Shown in pieces: positions 1-10,743 of a DNA stretch of 40,120 bases; the stretch's first letter is position 1; every line of letters begins with the position of its first letter. This stretch comes from an uncultured Gammaproteobacteria bacterium. GTDB taxonomy: Bacteria; Pseudomonadota; Gammaproteobacteria; Poriferisulfidales; GCA-002705445. A program made the position numbers and the translations under genes. Where the stretch lies: assembly GCA_913065025.1 (NCBI GenBank), contig CAJYAP010000008.1, positions 1 to 40,120 on the forward strand. Direction: 5' to 3'. Below the pieces are notes generated by a model. That model was given only the letters and a program-made list of their open reading frames with translations. It did no database searches and was not told the DNA's origin.

Positions 1-392
1 GTGAAAATAATTTCTGCTCTATCCAGAAATCCTGCTTTTAAATAATCTTTTGCTAATTCTATAGAGCACTCCTGTCTTATCCTGGGTTGCAATTCGGGTC
101 TTGCAATTAGATTTTGGTGAATTCTTATTGCTCTATCTACCTCCCCTCTATTTCTGAACATATTACCGAGAATTATATGTGTTTCAGCTGTGTCCTTACT
201 GACTTTAACCATTGACATAAAAGTATCAAGCGCTTTATCATGCTGATCCGTCATAAGATAATTCATACTTTGCAAGAATTCAACTGGTATTGGGTTTGAT
301 TTTTTCTTGAGAAACGATTTTATTGCAATATAGAATAATACTGCTGATATTATTATTATAAAGAAAATTATGATTGATATTGCTGTATACAT
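1..392 (-). CDS. lapB: LapB (YciM) lipopolysaccharide assembly protein, N-terminal part, runs off window start
   Basis: Reverse-strand open frame from ATG at 392 (MYTAISIIIFFIIIISAVLFYIAIKSFLKKK...NRGEVDRAIRIHQNLIARPELQ...); TM anchor plus TPR; directly downstream of lapA as usual. Confidence 0.85.
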   Translation of the reverse strand, partial: MYTAISIIIFFIIIISAVLFYIAIKSFLKKKSNPIPVEFLQSMNYLMTDQHDKALDTFMSMVKVSKDTAETHIILGNMFRNRGEVDRAIRIHQNLIARPELQPRIRQECSIELAKDYLKAGFLDRAEIIF

Positions 393-394
393 TT

Positions 395-694
395 TTACTC
401 TTGAATAGGCATTCTTCTTAAATTCTGTACTTCTTTACTTATTAATTCATGTTCCTTTTTTAAAATTTTGTATTTTTTCCTTATGTTGAAAATAATCCCT
501 AATATGAAAAAAGTAGATACTAATACTCCAAAAAGCATAGATATGAATAGCACTATTCCTAATGGCACATCAGAGAATTGAATAATATAAAAGTCTATTG
601 GATAGGACGTATTATTATAGTAAACGGCTACTACACTTATTACACACATTACTACTGCCAATAATAAAGCTATAAATTTAAACATATAATTCAA
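395..694 (-). CDS. lapA: LapA family inner-membrane protein
   Basis: 99 aa, two TM segments, C-terminal coiled region; sits between ihfB and lapB. Confidence 0.8.
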   Translation of the reverse strand: MNYMFKFIALLLAVVMCVISVVAVYYNNTSYPIDFYIIQFSDVPLGIVLFISMLFGVLVSTFFILGIIFNIRKKYKILKKEHELISKEVQNLRRMPIQE

Positions 695-730
695 ATATTT
701 GTAAAATATGATTATATTATATGGTTTTTA

Positions 731-1045
731 TTAATCCATGTCGTGCAAATTATTAATTTTATTGCGTAAAACCTTCCCAGGCTTAAAATGAGCTGCATTT
801 TTACCTGGTAATGATACTGAGTCACCAGTTTTTGGGTTTCTACCAATTCTTGGCTTTCTATAATGAACCGAAAAGCTTCCAAAACCTCTTACTTCCGTTC
901 TATCCCCTTTCGCTAAAGAATCTATAACCTTATCAATTAAAGTTTTAACTGATAGCTCTACGTCTTTACTACTTAATTGTGGTATTTTAGTTGAAATCTT
1001 TTCTATTAAGTCAGATTTTGTAATCGATTGTCTCTTTTCTTCCAT
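731..1045 (-). CDS. ihfB: Integration host factor subunit beta
   Basis: HU/IHF signature [38 protein letters not shown]; adjacent to rpsA. Confidence 0.95.
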   Translation of the reverse strand: MEEKRQSITKSDLIEKISTKIPQLSSKDVELSVKTLIDKVIDSLAKGDRTEVRGFGSFSVHYRKPRIGRNPKTGDSVSLPGKNAAHFKPGKVLRNKINNLHDMD

Positions 1046-1082
1046 GTCACTATACCGTGATATTAATTTTAATTAGCTAATA

Positions 1083-2741
1083 TTATTTGTCCATTTGATC
1101 TTTTAAAATATCGCCTAAAGATGCTCCGACAGATTCATTATTTTTATTATATTCATCAAGCGCCTTATTCTCATTCTGTTTTTCTAAAACTTTCATTGAT
1201 AAGCTAATCGCTTGATTTTTCTTATCTATATTTGTGATTATTAAATCTAATTCATCTTCAACTTGCATTGAATCAATATTTTTATCTGATGCAAGTTCAG
1301 ATAATTTTAATGTTCCGATAACTGACTCGTTAAGTTCAATTGACAAGGACTTTGCTAATTTTTCTACTATTTTTCCTTTTACAACTGATCCTTTCTGAAT
1401 TGTTTGGACGTATTCTTGAAATTTGTTTACTGTTAATTGTTTAACTCCTAACGATATTCTTTCTCTATCAATATCTGCTGAAATTAGGATTGTTTTTAGC
1501 TCATCTCCTTTTTTATAATTCCTTACCGCGGTATCACCACTTTCTGTCCAAGATAGATCTGATAGGTGAACCAATCCATCAATACCGTTATCAAGGCCTA
1601 TAAAAATACCAAAATCTGTTATTGATTTAATTTTACCAACTATAATATCTCCAACTTTATGATTATCTATAAATTTAGCCCAAGGGTTTGGTTGACACTG
1701 CTTTATTCCCAAAGATATTCTTCTTCTTTCTGGATCAATATCTAATATTAATACTTCAATTTCTTGACCAATAGTAACTAACTTTTCTGGATTAGCGTTT
1801 TTATTTGTCCAGTCCATTTCAGAAACGTGAACGAGGCCTTCGACTCCGTTATGGATTTCAACAAAACAACCATAATCAGCAATATTTGTAATTTTCCCTT
1901 TTAATTTAGAACCTTCAGGATGGTCCTTACTAATTTCAAACCAAGGGTCTTCATTTAATTGCTTTAACCCAAGTGAAACTCTAGTTTTTTCTTTATCAAA
2001 TTTTAAAACTTTTACATCTATTTCATCACCAATATTTATAAGCTCTGATGGATGCCTAACTCTTTTCCATGCCATATCAGTAATATGGAGCAGTCCATCA
2101 ACTCCACCTAAATCTAAAAATGCTCCATAGTCTGTAATATTTTTAACTATACCTTTTACGACAGAGCCTTCCTCTAAATTAGCTATCAACTCATCTCTTT
2201 CTTCACTGTTTTCTGATTCCAAAACTGCTTTTCTTGAAACAACAACGTTGTTTCTCTTTTTATCTATTTTAATAACTATAAACTCTAAATCTTTACCTTC
2301 TAAGTAAGTTGTCTCTCTTACTGGCCTAACATCGACCAAAGAACCAGGCAAGAAAGCTTTTATATCAGCAAGATCCACTGTGAAACCACCTTTTACTTTA
2401 CCGGTAATTCTTCCTTCGAGAATTTTCTTTTCATCATAAGCTTCTGATAATGAGACCCACGCTCTAGCTTTTTTTGCTTTTTCTCTAGATAATTTTGTTT
2501 CCCCAAAACCGTCTTCTATTGCATCAACCGTTACTTCAACAGTATCACCTTCTTTGACCTCAACTTTTCCGTCAAAACCAATAAATTGATCGATAGGAAT
2601 CATTCCTTCTGATTTAAGACCTGCATTAACGACTACTAGATCTTTTTTCACGTCTATCACTGTACCATTAATTATAGTACCAGCTTTGACTTGTAGTTTA
2701 GAAATACTCTCTTCTAATAAAGTTGAAAAATCTTCGCTCAT
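1083..2741 (-). CDS. rpsA: 30S ribosomal protein S1
   Basis: 552 aa with repeated S1 domains ([32 protein letters not shown]). Confidence 0.97.
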   Translation of the reverse strand: MSEDFSTLLEESISKLQVKAGTIINGTVIDVKKDLVVVNAGLKSEGMIPIDQFIGFDGKVEVKEGDTVEVTVDAIEDGFGETKLSREKAKKARAWVSLSEAYDEKKILEGRITGKVKGGFTVDLADIKAFLPGSLVDVRPVRETTYLEGKDLEFIVIKIDKKRNNVVVSRKAVLESENSEERDELIANLEEGSVVKGIVKNITDYGAFLDLGGVDGLLHITDMAWKRVRHPSELINIGDEIDVKVLKFDKEKTRVSLGLKQLNEDPWFEISKDHPEGSKLKGKITNIADYGCFVEIHNGVEGLVHVSEMDWTNKNANPEKLVTIGQEIEVLILDIDPERRRISLGIKQCQPNPWAKFIDNHKVGDIIVGKIKSITDFGIFIGLDNGIDGLVHLSDLSWTESGDTAVRNYKKGDELKTILISADIDRERISLGVKQLTVNKFQEYVQTIQKGSVVKGKIVEKLAKSLSIELNESVIGTLKLSELASDKNIDSMQVEDELDLIITNIDKKNQAISLSMKVLEKQNENKALDEYNKNNESVGASLGDILKDQMDK

Positions 2742-3421
2742 ATATTTTTTAAATTATCTCTTATAATGTTTATGGTTCTATTGAATACTTCAGAAGCATC
2801 AATATCGCTTGTATCAATTATTATTGCATCTTTTGCTGGTATCAAAGGAGAAATTAATCTCTCTGTATCAGCTTTATCTCGTAACAAAAGTTTTTGTATG
2901 AGAGCCGGCAAGTTAGCACTAATTCCTTGATCTTTCAACTGATTTAATCGTCTTTCTGCTCTTTTTTCTATAGAGGCTGTTAAATAAAATTTAGTATTTG
3001 CATCAGAAAAGACTTTTGTACCCATATCTCTTCCATCAGCTACCAACCCTGGTGCAGAAAGGTACTTTCTTTGGTATTTTTCAAGCATATCTCTTGCTAT
3101 CGGGTCTTTGGCAATATTTGATGCAAGTATTGCAACTTTTTCTGTTCTTATTTTATCTGTAAAATCTTCATTATTGACAAATATTTGAGCTTTCTGACCG
3201 TCTTTATATCTAAAATCTATAGCTATATCAGAGATCCAATAATCTAAATTTTTTAAAACTTCATCAAAATTATTATTTTTTTCGTATAGTTTTAATGCCA
3301 ATGACCTGTAAAGTGAACCACTATCTAAATAGTTATACCCAAGCTCTTCTGCAATCATTATAGCTATAGTTCCTTTTCCAACACCGCTCGGACCATCAAT
3401 TGTAATTACTTTATGATTCAA
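2738..3421 (-). CDS. cmk: Cytidylate kinase
   Basis: [14 protein letters not shown]-loop, [12 protein letters not shown]; 4-bp overlap with rpsA. Confidence 0.95.
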   Translation of the reverse strand: MNHKVITIDGPSGVGKGTIAIMIAEELGYNYLDSGSLYRSLALKLYEKNNNFDEVLKNLDYWISDIAIDFRYKDGQKAQIFVNNEDFTDKIRTEKVAILASNIAKDPIARDMLEKYQRKYLSAPGLVADGRDMGTKVFSDANTKFYLTASIEKRAERRLNQLKDQGISANLPALIQKLLLRDKADTERLISPLIPAKDAIIIDTSDIDASEVFNRTINIIRDNLKNI

Positions 3422-4728
3422 ATATTTTCCCTCTTAATTTTTAACCCCATCTTACGCATTAAATTATCAAACCCAGGAAAAGATGTTGAAACATTCTCGG
3501 TATTTAAAATAGTTATTGTACTTGATGAAGCTATTCCAGCAATTGCAAATGACATTGCTATTCTATGATCATCATAACTGTCTATAGTTGCACCTGATAT
3601 TTTGCCACCTTCTATCTCTATACCATCATCGAGTAAGGTATTATTTATATTGCATTTTAGTAAGCCTTTTGACATTGAAGCAAGTCTATCGCTTTCTTTA
3701 AATCTTAGCTCCATGGCATTTTTAAGTATTGTTTTCCCAGAAGCATTTGCAGCAGCAATAAATAATATTGGAAATTCATCAATTGCGTTCGCAATATATT
3801 TTTCAGGGATATTAATACCTTTTAATTCTGAAGAATAAATTATTATATCTCCAATCTTTTCAGGGCCATATTTTTTTATATTATCAATTTGAATATTTGC
3901 GCCCATTAACTTTAATATCTCTATACCACCTGTACGTAATTCATTTAGTCCAACATTTTTGATTGTAACTTTTGATTTTCTTGATATTAGGCAACCTACG
4001 ATAATAAACATAGCTGAGGATATATCTCCTGGAATATCTATATCATTAGAGACTAATTTCTTTTCAGGATTAACAGTAATTTTATTATTTATTATAGTGA
4101 TACTTCCTCCTAAATAATTAATCATATTTTCTGTATGATCTCTACTTTTAATATTTTCAATAATATTTGTTTTTTCTGAAGAATATAGACTTGCTAATAT
4201 TATAGATGATTTAATTTGCGCGCTATCAATTGGCATTTTATATTCGATTCCAGATATCTTTGTTACAGGACTAATACTTATTGGTGCTGTATTATTTTTT
4301 GATAAATTTATATTAGCTCCCATCATTCTTAGTGGCGAGGATATTCTCTCCATTGGTCTTTTACTTAACGAGCTATCTCCAATTAAATAACTAGGAAATT
4401 TTTGCCCACATAGTAATCCAGAAAGTAACCTCATACTTGTTCCTGAATTACCGCAATCTAAGCTATGGTTTGTGCCTTCTAGACCATGAATACCTTTACC
4501 TATTATGGTATATATATTTTCATCATTCTTAGTAATTTCTACACCAAGCATTCTAAAAATATTTAGTGTGGCTAAACAATCATCAGATTCTAAAAGACCA
4601 GTAATTTTACCAATGCCATCAGATATAGATAATAAAATCAATGATCTATGAGATATTGACTTGTCCCCCGGGACAGAAGTTATGCCACTTATGTTAGTAG
4701 ATGGATTTACGGTATATTTTTCTGACAT
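3418..4728 (-). CDS. aroA: 3-phosphoshikimate 1-carboxyvinyltransferase (EPSP synthase)
   Basis: PGDKSISHRSL, LDCGNSGTSMRLLSGLL, RFKESDRLASMSKGL motifs. Confidence 0.96.
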   Translation of the reverse strand: MSEKYTVNPSTNISGITSVPGDKSISHRSLILLSISDGIGKITGLLESDDCLATLNIFRMLGVEITKNDENIYTIIGKGIHGLEGTNHSLDCGNSGTSMRLLSGLLCGQKFPSYLIGDSSLSKRPMERISSPLRMMGANINLSKNNTAPISISPVTKISGIEYKMPIDSAQIKSSIILASLYSSEKTNIIENIKSRDHTENMINYLGGSITIINNKITVNPEKKLVSNDIDIPGDISSAMFIIVGCLISRKSKVTIKNVGLNELRTGGIEILKLMGANIQIDNIKKYGPEKIGDIIIYSSELKGINIPEKYIANAIDEFPILFIAAANASGKTILKNAMELRFKESDRLASMSKGLLKCNINNTLLDDGIEIEGGKISGATIDSYDDHRIAMSFAIAGIASSSTITILNTENVSTSFPGFDNLMRKMGLKIKRENI

Positions 4729-4734
4729 ATATTA

Positions 4735-5601
4735 TTATTTTTTAGGTGTTGCTCTATTTAAAAAAGAAACTATATCATCATGATTTTTTGAACTTATTTT
4801 AGATTTTAACTCTTTTAATTCTTCAAGATATTTATTTATATATTCAATCATATTATCCTCATTGTCACTGAAAATATTAGCCCATGATTCAGGATCACTA
4901 TTTGAAATTCTAGTCATATCAGAAAGACTTCCTTTAGAATAAATCCATGGAAATTTTTCATTCGTATTAAGGTCATTAATCATTTTAGATAATGAAAAAG
5001 AAATAGCATGTGGAGCATGACTTATTGCAGCTAAAATTTTATCATGTTTAAAAGCATCAATCTCAACTATATTGCAATTTACTGATTCCCACAAATATTT
5101 AACAGAATTAATATTATCTAATTTTGAAGAATGTAGCGAGCTGATAAAAGTTATTGCTTCATCATAAAGATTATCTAAAGAATTTTTTATACCAAAATTT
5201 TCTGTACCTGCCATTGGATGAGAAAGAATGAAATTATTTACATCTTGAAATTTATTGTCTTTTATAAAATCTAAAACTGTTTTTTTTGTGCTTAGTGTTT
5301 CTGTGAATACTTTATTGCCATTAAAAAATGATTTTGCTATTTTTAGTAAATTTTTAATTTGGTCTACTGGCACACAAAAAACTATTATGTCTGAATCTTC
5401 TATTGCATTCCCAAGATCTAATTCAAAATTGTCTATATAATTATTATCAAGAGCATATTCCATGACTTCTTTGCTAATATCATGGCCATTTATATTATCG
5501 TAACTATTATTTTTTCTTAAAGATCTGCATAACGAAGAACCAATTAATCCTAGGCCAACTACTAAGATTTTTTTATTTTTATTATTTACTTTATTTGACA
5601 T
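4735..5601 (-). CDS. tyrA: Prephenate dehydrogenase (stand-alone)
   Basis: GLGLIGSSLCRSLR Rossmann motif, HPMAGTENFGI; between pheA and aroA. Confidence 0.9.
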   Translation of the reverse strand: MSNKVNNKNKKILVVGLGLIGSSLCRSLRKNNSYDNINGHDISKEVMEYALDNNYIDNFELDLGNAIEDSDIIVFCVPVDQIKNLLKIAKSFFNGNKVFTETLSTKKTVLDFIKDNKFQDVNNFILSHPMAGTENFGIKNSLDNLYDEAITFISSLHSSKLDNINSVKYLWESVNCNIVEIDAFKHDKILAAISHAPHAISFSLSKMINDLNTNEKFPWIYSKGSLSDMTRISNSDPESWANIFSDNEDNMIEYINKYLEELKELKSKISSKNHDDIVSFLNRATPKK

Positions 5602-6685
5602 TTTTTGTATTTACCGCAGCAGGATATGAACCTAGAAATCTATATAAACTTGCTTCCCTTTTTATATCCTCATTAGCTTTTTCTAAAGACTTATCTTTTA
5701 TATGCCCAATTAAATCTAAGTAAAAAATATATTCCCAATTATTATGCTTAGATGGTCTTGATTCTATTCTTGTCATGCTTACATTATTTTTAGATAGTGG
5801 TTCTAACAAACTATATAATGCGCCAGAATTATTTTTTGCAGATACAATAATACTAGTTTTATCGTTCCCAGAGGGTTCTGTGTCTCTTTCACCTATTACT
5901 AAGAATCTAGTTGAATTATTACGGTTATCTTCAATATTTTTACTTAGCGTTTGTAATTGATATATTTCAGCTGCTACTGTACTTGCTATAGCTGCAGAAT
6001 TATTTTCTTTTGACGAAATCAAAGCAGCCTCAGCATTACTAGAAGAGTTTATTTTTTCTGATTTTGGAAGATTTTTATCTAACCACTCTTTACATTGAGA
6101 AAATGATTGCGGATGTGCATAAATCTTTTTTATTTCGTTTAAGTTATTAGATTTCGATAAAATGTTATGGTTGATTGAAATTTCAATTTCTCCAGAAATT
6201 CTTAAATTTGACCGCATAAACATATCAAGAGTTGATGCAACAATTCCTTGTGTAGAATTTTCTACTGGAACTACTCCATAGTGTGTATCTCTTTTTTCTA
6301 CTGAGCAAAAAACTTCTTCAACATCAGAATACGGCATAGATAATACAGAAGATCCAAAATGATTTTGCGCTGCTAGCTGTGTATAGGTTCCTTCGGGACC
6401 AAGATATGAAACTTTTAGTGGCGCCTCTAAAGAAAGGCATGCTGACATTATTTCTCTATATAGTCTACAAATATTATCTTCTGACAACGGTCCTTTATTT
6501 AATTCTTTGATACGTCTAATTACCTGCGCCTCTCTTTCAGGATTATAAAAATTATCAGAACCTTTAGATTTTTGTTTTTCTTTAGATATATTTACAGCCT
6601 GCTGAGCTCTTTTATTTAATAACTCAAGGAGTTCATTATCTAATGAATCAATATTGTCTCTAATTTTCTTAATATCTTCTGTCAT
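5591..6685 (-). CDS. pheA: Bifunctional chorismate mutase / prephenate dehydratase
   Basis: N-terminal CM domain (IRDNIDSLDNELLELLNKRAQ), PDT domain (YLGPEGTYTQLAA), ACT domain (ESRPSK). Start placed at MTEDIKK (6685) rather than ORF-track 6760, which would overlap gyrA. Confidence 0.94.
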   Translation of the reverse strand: MTEDIKKIRDNIDSLDNELLELLNKRAQQAVNISKEKQKSKGSDNFYNPEREAQVIRRIKELNKGPLSEDNICRLYREIMSACLSLEAPLKVSYLGPEGTYTQLAAQNHFGSSVLSMPYSDVEEVFCSVEKRDTHYGVVPVENSTQGIVASTLDMFMRSNLRISGEIEISINHNILSKSNNLNEIKKIYAHPQSFSQCKEWLDKNLPKSEKINSSSNAEAALISSKENNSAAIASTVAAEIYQLQTLSKNIEDNRNNSTRFLVIGERDTEPSGNDKTSIIVSAKNNSGALYSLLEPLSKNNVSMTRIESRPSKHNNWEYIFYLDLIGHIKDKSLEKANEDIKREASLYRFLGSYPAAVNTKNVK

Positions 6686-6695
6686 TTTTTTTAAT

Positions 6696-9254
6696 TTATA
6701 TTTCTTCGACTTTTTCTTCTTCAACTTTTTCAATTTGAGATAGTTTTTCATCTTTCCCAAGTTTTTGCAATCTTACTCCTTGTGTATTTCTTCCTAACTG
6801 AGATATATCTTTAATGGATGTTCTTGCTAAAGTACCATGATCAGTAATTAACATTAAATCATCATTTTCTTTAACTTTTAGAGCCCCTATGACATTACCA
6901 TTACGATCTGAAGTTTTCACAGCTATGTTTCCTTTACCTGCCCTTTTTTGAAGAGAAAACTCATCTATTTTTGTTCTTTTTCCATAACCGTTTTCAGTTG
7001 CAATTAAAATATCGTCTGTATCACCTTCATGACTTATAATCATACTAATTACTAACTGATCTTTTGCAATAGTTATTCCTTTAACCCCTGAAGCACTTCT
7101 TCCTACACAATTTACATCCGATTCATTAAATCTAATAGTTTTCCCTGCGCTAGAGAAGAGCATGATTTGTTTTTTTCCATCTGTAACGCTAGCTTCTATT
7201 AAGTTATCACCATCTTTCAAATTTATTGCTATAAGCCCTGATGGCCTTGGTCTTGAAAATTCTGTTAATTTTGTTTTCTTAATTATTCCTTTGCTTGTTG
7301 ACATCAATACAAATAAATCTTCATCATAATTACTAATTTTTTGTATTGCAGTAATTTTTTCAAACTGCGCAAGAGATAATATATTCACAATAGCTTTTCC
7401 CTTTGCAGATCTTCCAGATTGCGGAATATCATAAACTTTTAACCAATAGACTTTTCCCAGACTTGAAAAGCATAAAATTGTATCGTGAGAGTTAGCAACA
7501 AATAATTTCTCAATAAAGTCTTCTTCTTTTACTGTAGCTGCAGTCTTTCCTCTGCCTCCTCTTTTTTGAGAGCTGTATGTATCTACAGGTTGTGCTTTTA
7601 CGTAACCAGCATTTGATAATGTCACAACTAAATCTTCTTCTTTTGTTAGATCTTCTTTTGAAAAATTAATAAGCTTTTGAAATTGCGTTCTTCTTTTATC
7701 TCCATATATTTTTTTAATTTCTTCAAGTTCTTCTCTAATTAAATTCATTAAAATTTTATTATCACTTAAAATGAGTTGATAATGCTTAATAGCATCAATA
7801 AGCTCCTTATAATCTAATAGAATTTTGTCTTGCTCTAGGGCTGTTAGCCTGCTCAATTTCATTTCTAATATAGCTTGAGCTTGAATTTCTGATAGCAAAT
7901 ATTTGTCTTTAGTTAATCCAAGATTGGTATTTAAATCATCTGGCTTTGTGATAGAGCTTTTTGAAGAATCTAACATCTTTAGAATAAGGCCAGCTTTCCA
8001 TTTTATAGATAATAATTTTATCTTAGCTTCTTGAGAATTTTTTGATTCCTTAATAAGTTTAATTATTTCATCTATATTTGATAGTGCGACAGCCAGACCT
8101 TCCAATATATGGGCTTTTTCCCTAGCTTTTTTTAGCTCAAATATTGTCCTTCTTGTTACAATCTCTTTCCTGTGTTGTATGAATGCTGATAATATCTCTT
8201 TTAAATTTACTGCTCTTGGTTTCCCATCTATCAATGCAACCATATTAATACTAAATGATGTTCTCATTTGAGTTTGTTGAAATAGATTATTTAAAAGAAC
8301 GCCAGAAATTTCAGATTTTTTTAATTCAATTACCACCCTCATACCATCTTTATCTGACTCATCTCTTAATTCAGAAATTCCCTCTATTTTTTTATCTCGA
8401 ACTAGCTCTGCTATTTTTTCTATTAACCTAGCTTTATTAACTTGATAAGGAAGTTCTGTAATTATTATTTTTTCTCGTGATGTTTTTTTATCTATCTCGA
8501 TATTTGTCATTGCTTGCATGATGACTCTGCCCTTACCTGTTTTATAAGCTGACTCAATTCCATTTATTTCATTCTTATCTGTAGTTATAATTCCTGCTGT
8601 TGGGAAATCAGGCCCAGGTATATATTTCATTAAATCTTTAATATCCATATCAGCTTTTTTACTTAATTCTATAACAGCATTAATTACTTCTGTTAAGTTA
8701 TGAGGTGGTATATTTGTAGCCATACCAACAGCTATGCCAGAAGAACCATTAACTAATAAATTTGGAACTCTTGTTGGAAGAACAACAGGTTCAATTTCTG
8801 TTTCATCATAATTGGGTCTGAAATCAACTGTCTCTTTATCTAAATCTGAAAGAATTTCATGTGCGATTTTAGCCATCCTAACTTCTGTATATCTCATAGC
8901 TGCTGGCGAATCGCCATCAATAGAGCCGAAGTTACCTTGCCCGTCAACTAAAACATATCTCATTGAAAAGTCTTGTGCCATCCTTACGATAGTATCGTAT
9001 GCAGCAGTGTCGCCATGAGGGTGATATTTTCCAATCACGTCTCCAACTACACGTGCAGATTTTTTATAAGGTTTGTTTGAGTAATTGCCCATCGACTCCA
9101 TTGCATACAAAACTCTTCTATGAACTGGCTTTAATCCGTCCCTAATATCTGGCAAAGCTCTTCCGATAATTACACTCATAGCATATTCTAGATATGCTTT
9201 ATTTGTTTCTTTTTCAATTGAAACTGGTAATAATTCTTTCGCAAATTCTGCCAT
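6696..9254 (-). CDS. gyrA: DNA gyrase subunit A
   Basis: [32 protein letters not shown] catalytic Tyr, GyrA-box QKRGGRGK. Start placed at [16 protein letters not shown] (9254). Confidence 0.97.
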   Translation of the reverse strand: MAEFAKELLPVSIEKETNKAYLEYAMSVIIGRALPDIRDGLKPVHRRVLYAMESMGNYSNKPYKKSARVVGDVIGKYHPHGDTAAYDTIVRMAQDFSMRYVLVDGQGNFGSIDGDSPAAMRYTEVRMAKIAHEILSDLDKETVDFRPNYDETEIEPVVLPTRVPNLLVNGSSGIAVGMATNIPPHNLTEVINAVIELSKKADMDIKDLMKYIPGPDFPTAGIITTDKNEINGIESAYKTGKGRVIMQAMTNIEIDKKTSREKIIITELPYQVNKARLIEKIAELVRDKKIEGISELRDESDKDGMRVVIELKKSEISGVLLNNLFQQTQMRTSFSINMVALIDGKPRAVNLKEILSAFIQHRKEIVTRRTIFELKKAREKAHILEGLAVALSNIDEIIKLIKESKNSQEAKIKLLSIKWKAGLILKMLDSSKSSITKPDDLNTNLGLTKDKYLLSEIQAQAILEMKLSRLTALEQDKILLDYKELIDAIKHYQLILSDNKILMNLIREELEEIKKIYGDKRRTQFQKLINFSKEDLTKEEDLVVTLSNAGYVKAQPVDTYSSQKRGGRGKTAATVKEEDFIEKLFVANSHDTILCFSSLGKVYWLKVYDIPQSGRSAKGKAIVNILSLAQFEKITAIQKISNYDEDLFVLMSTSKGIIKKTKLTEFSRPRPSGLIAINLKDGDNLIEASVTDGKKQIMLFSSAGKTIRFNESDVNCVGRSASGVKGITIAKDQLVISMIISHEGDTDDILIATENGYGKRTKIDEFSLQKRAGKGNIAVKTSDRNGNVIGALKVKENDDLMLITDHGTLARTSIKDISQLGRNTQGVRLQKLGKDEKLSQIEKVEEEKVEEI

Positions 9255-9389
9255 TATGACTCTATAAATTAAATGTTTGGAATGTTTATATTCTAACATG
9301 AGTGGGCTTTTTTCACTAGATTATCGTCTAAAAATTGGTAAATTATAGGCGCTATTAATGCTAATTTATAATAAATGGGATAATATGTA

Positions 9390-10091
9390 ATGATGAATGT
9401 AGACGATAAAGAAGTTCAAAAATTTGATGATATTTCATATAGTTGGTGGGATCCTGAAGGGCCATTTAAACCACTGCATATGCTAAATCCTGTAAGGATA
9501 AATTTTATAAAAAAAAACATTGATCTTGAGAATAAATCATTAATAGATGTTGGTTGTGGTGGTGGCCTCCTTTGCGAAAATTTAACTTCTAAAAATACAA
9601 AAATAAAAGGTATTGATATGTCAAATGAAGCTATAGAAATAGCCAAAGCTCATCAATCTCTAAATAACCTAAATATAGATTATCAAAAAATAAGCTTGGA
9701 AGAATTAATAAAAGAATCAAAGAAAAAATATGATGTTTTAACATGCCTTGAGTTAATTGAACATGTGCCTGACCCCGAAAAACTAATTCAAGATTGCATA
9801 AAAATTACTAAAAAGAATTCTGAATTATTTTTTTCTACACTAAATAGAAATTTAATTTCATACTTAGTTTCTATAATAGGAGCTGAATATATATTCAATA
9901 TTTTGCCGCGTGGCACTCATGATTATAAAAATTTTATAAAACCTTCTGAATTCTGCAGTCTACTAAGAAAAAATTCTTTAGAAATTAAAAATATAAAAGG
10001 TATTAATTATAATATACTTAATAAGAGTTTTTATGAATCCAGTACTCCAAATATTAATTACATAATATATTGTAAAAAGAATAATGATTAA
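9390..10091 (+). CDS. ubiG: Ubiquinone biosynthesis O-methyltransferase UbiG
   Basis: FDDISYSWWDPEGPFKPLHMLNPVR and SAM motif LIDVGCGGGLLCENL. Confidence 0.95.
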   Translation: MMNVDDKEVQKFDDISYSWWDPEGPFKPLHMLNPVRINFIKKNIDLENKSLIDVGCGGGLLCENLTSKNTKIKGIDMSNEAIEIAKAHQSLNNLNIDYQKISLEELIKESKKKYDVLTCLELIEHVPDPEKLIQDCIKITKKNSELFFSTLNRNLISYLVSIIGAEYIFNILPRGTHDYKNFIKPSEFCSLLRKNSLEIKNIKGINYNILNKSFYESSTPNINYIIYCKKNND

Positions 10092-10743
10092 TAGAAAAAT
10101 TGATGCAATGCTTTTTGATTTTGATGGAACACTTGCTGATACATCTTTCGATATGGTGAATTGTTTAAATATTTTACTTAATCAACATAATAAAAAAGAG
10201 GTAGAATTAGAATATGCTAAAAAATATATTTCAAGAGGTGCTGGTGGTTTAGTAGATTTTTCATGTCCTGAGTTGTCTAAGGATGATAGAAATAATTTTA
10301 TATCTGAATACTTAGAAATTTATAAAAATAATTTATTTATTAACACTCATTTATTTGATGGAGTTGAATACATTATTAACACTTTAGTAAAAAAAAATTA
10401 TAAATGGGGTATTGTCACAAACAAGCCTAGTTTTCTTGTGTTACCAATTATTGAGATGCTTAACTTTACCCATACACCTAATTGTATTGTTGCTGGAGAT
10501 ACTCTTAATGTGAAAAAGCCAAATCCAGAGCCGTTGTTGTATGCTTCTAAACAAATATCATGTGACCCTATTTTTTGCGCTTATGTTGGAGACGATATTC
10601 GCGATATTACCGCTGCTAATTCAGCAAATATGTTCTCTGTCGCTGCAGCTTATGGGTTTATCGATGACATGAGTAATGTAAAAGAATGGGGAAGTGATTA
10701 TATAATCAATTCCCCATTAGATTTAGAAAAATTTATTAATTAA
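10084..10743 (+). CDS. gph: HAD-family phosphoglycolate phosphatase-like hydrolase
   Basis: LFDFDGTLADTSFDM, GIVTNKPSFL, VGDDIRDITAANSANM; follows ubiG as in many gammaproteobacteria. Confidence 0.85.
   Translation: MINRKIDAMLFDFDGTLADTSFDMVNCLNILLNQHNKKEVELEYAKKYISRGAGGLVDFSCPELSKDDRNNFISEYLEIYKNNLFINTHLFDGVEYIINTLVKKNYKWGIVTNKPSFLVLPIIEMLNFTHTPNCIVAGDTLNVKKPNPEPLLYASKQISCDPIFCAYVGDDIRDITAANSANMFSVAAAYGFIDDMSNVKEWGSDYIINSPLDLEKFIN

Noticed and set aside
3602-3838. 78-aa plus-strand ORF
   Set aside because: Antisense shadow within aroA.
8990-9030. Thr at the GyrA position equivalent to E. coli Ser83 ([10 protein letters not shown])
   Set aside because: Thr at this position is common in wild-type bacteria and Asp87 is intact; not evidence for quinolone resistance.
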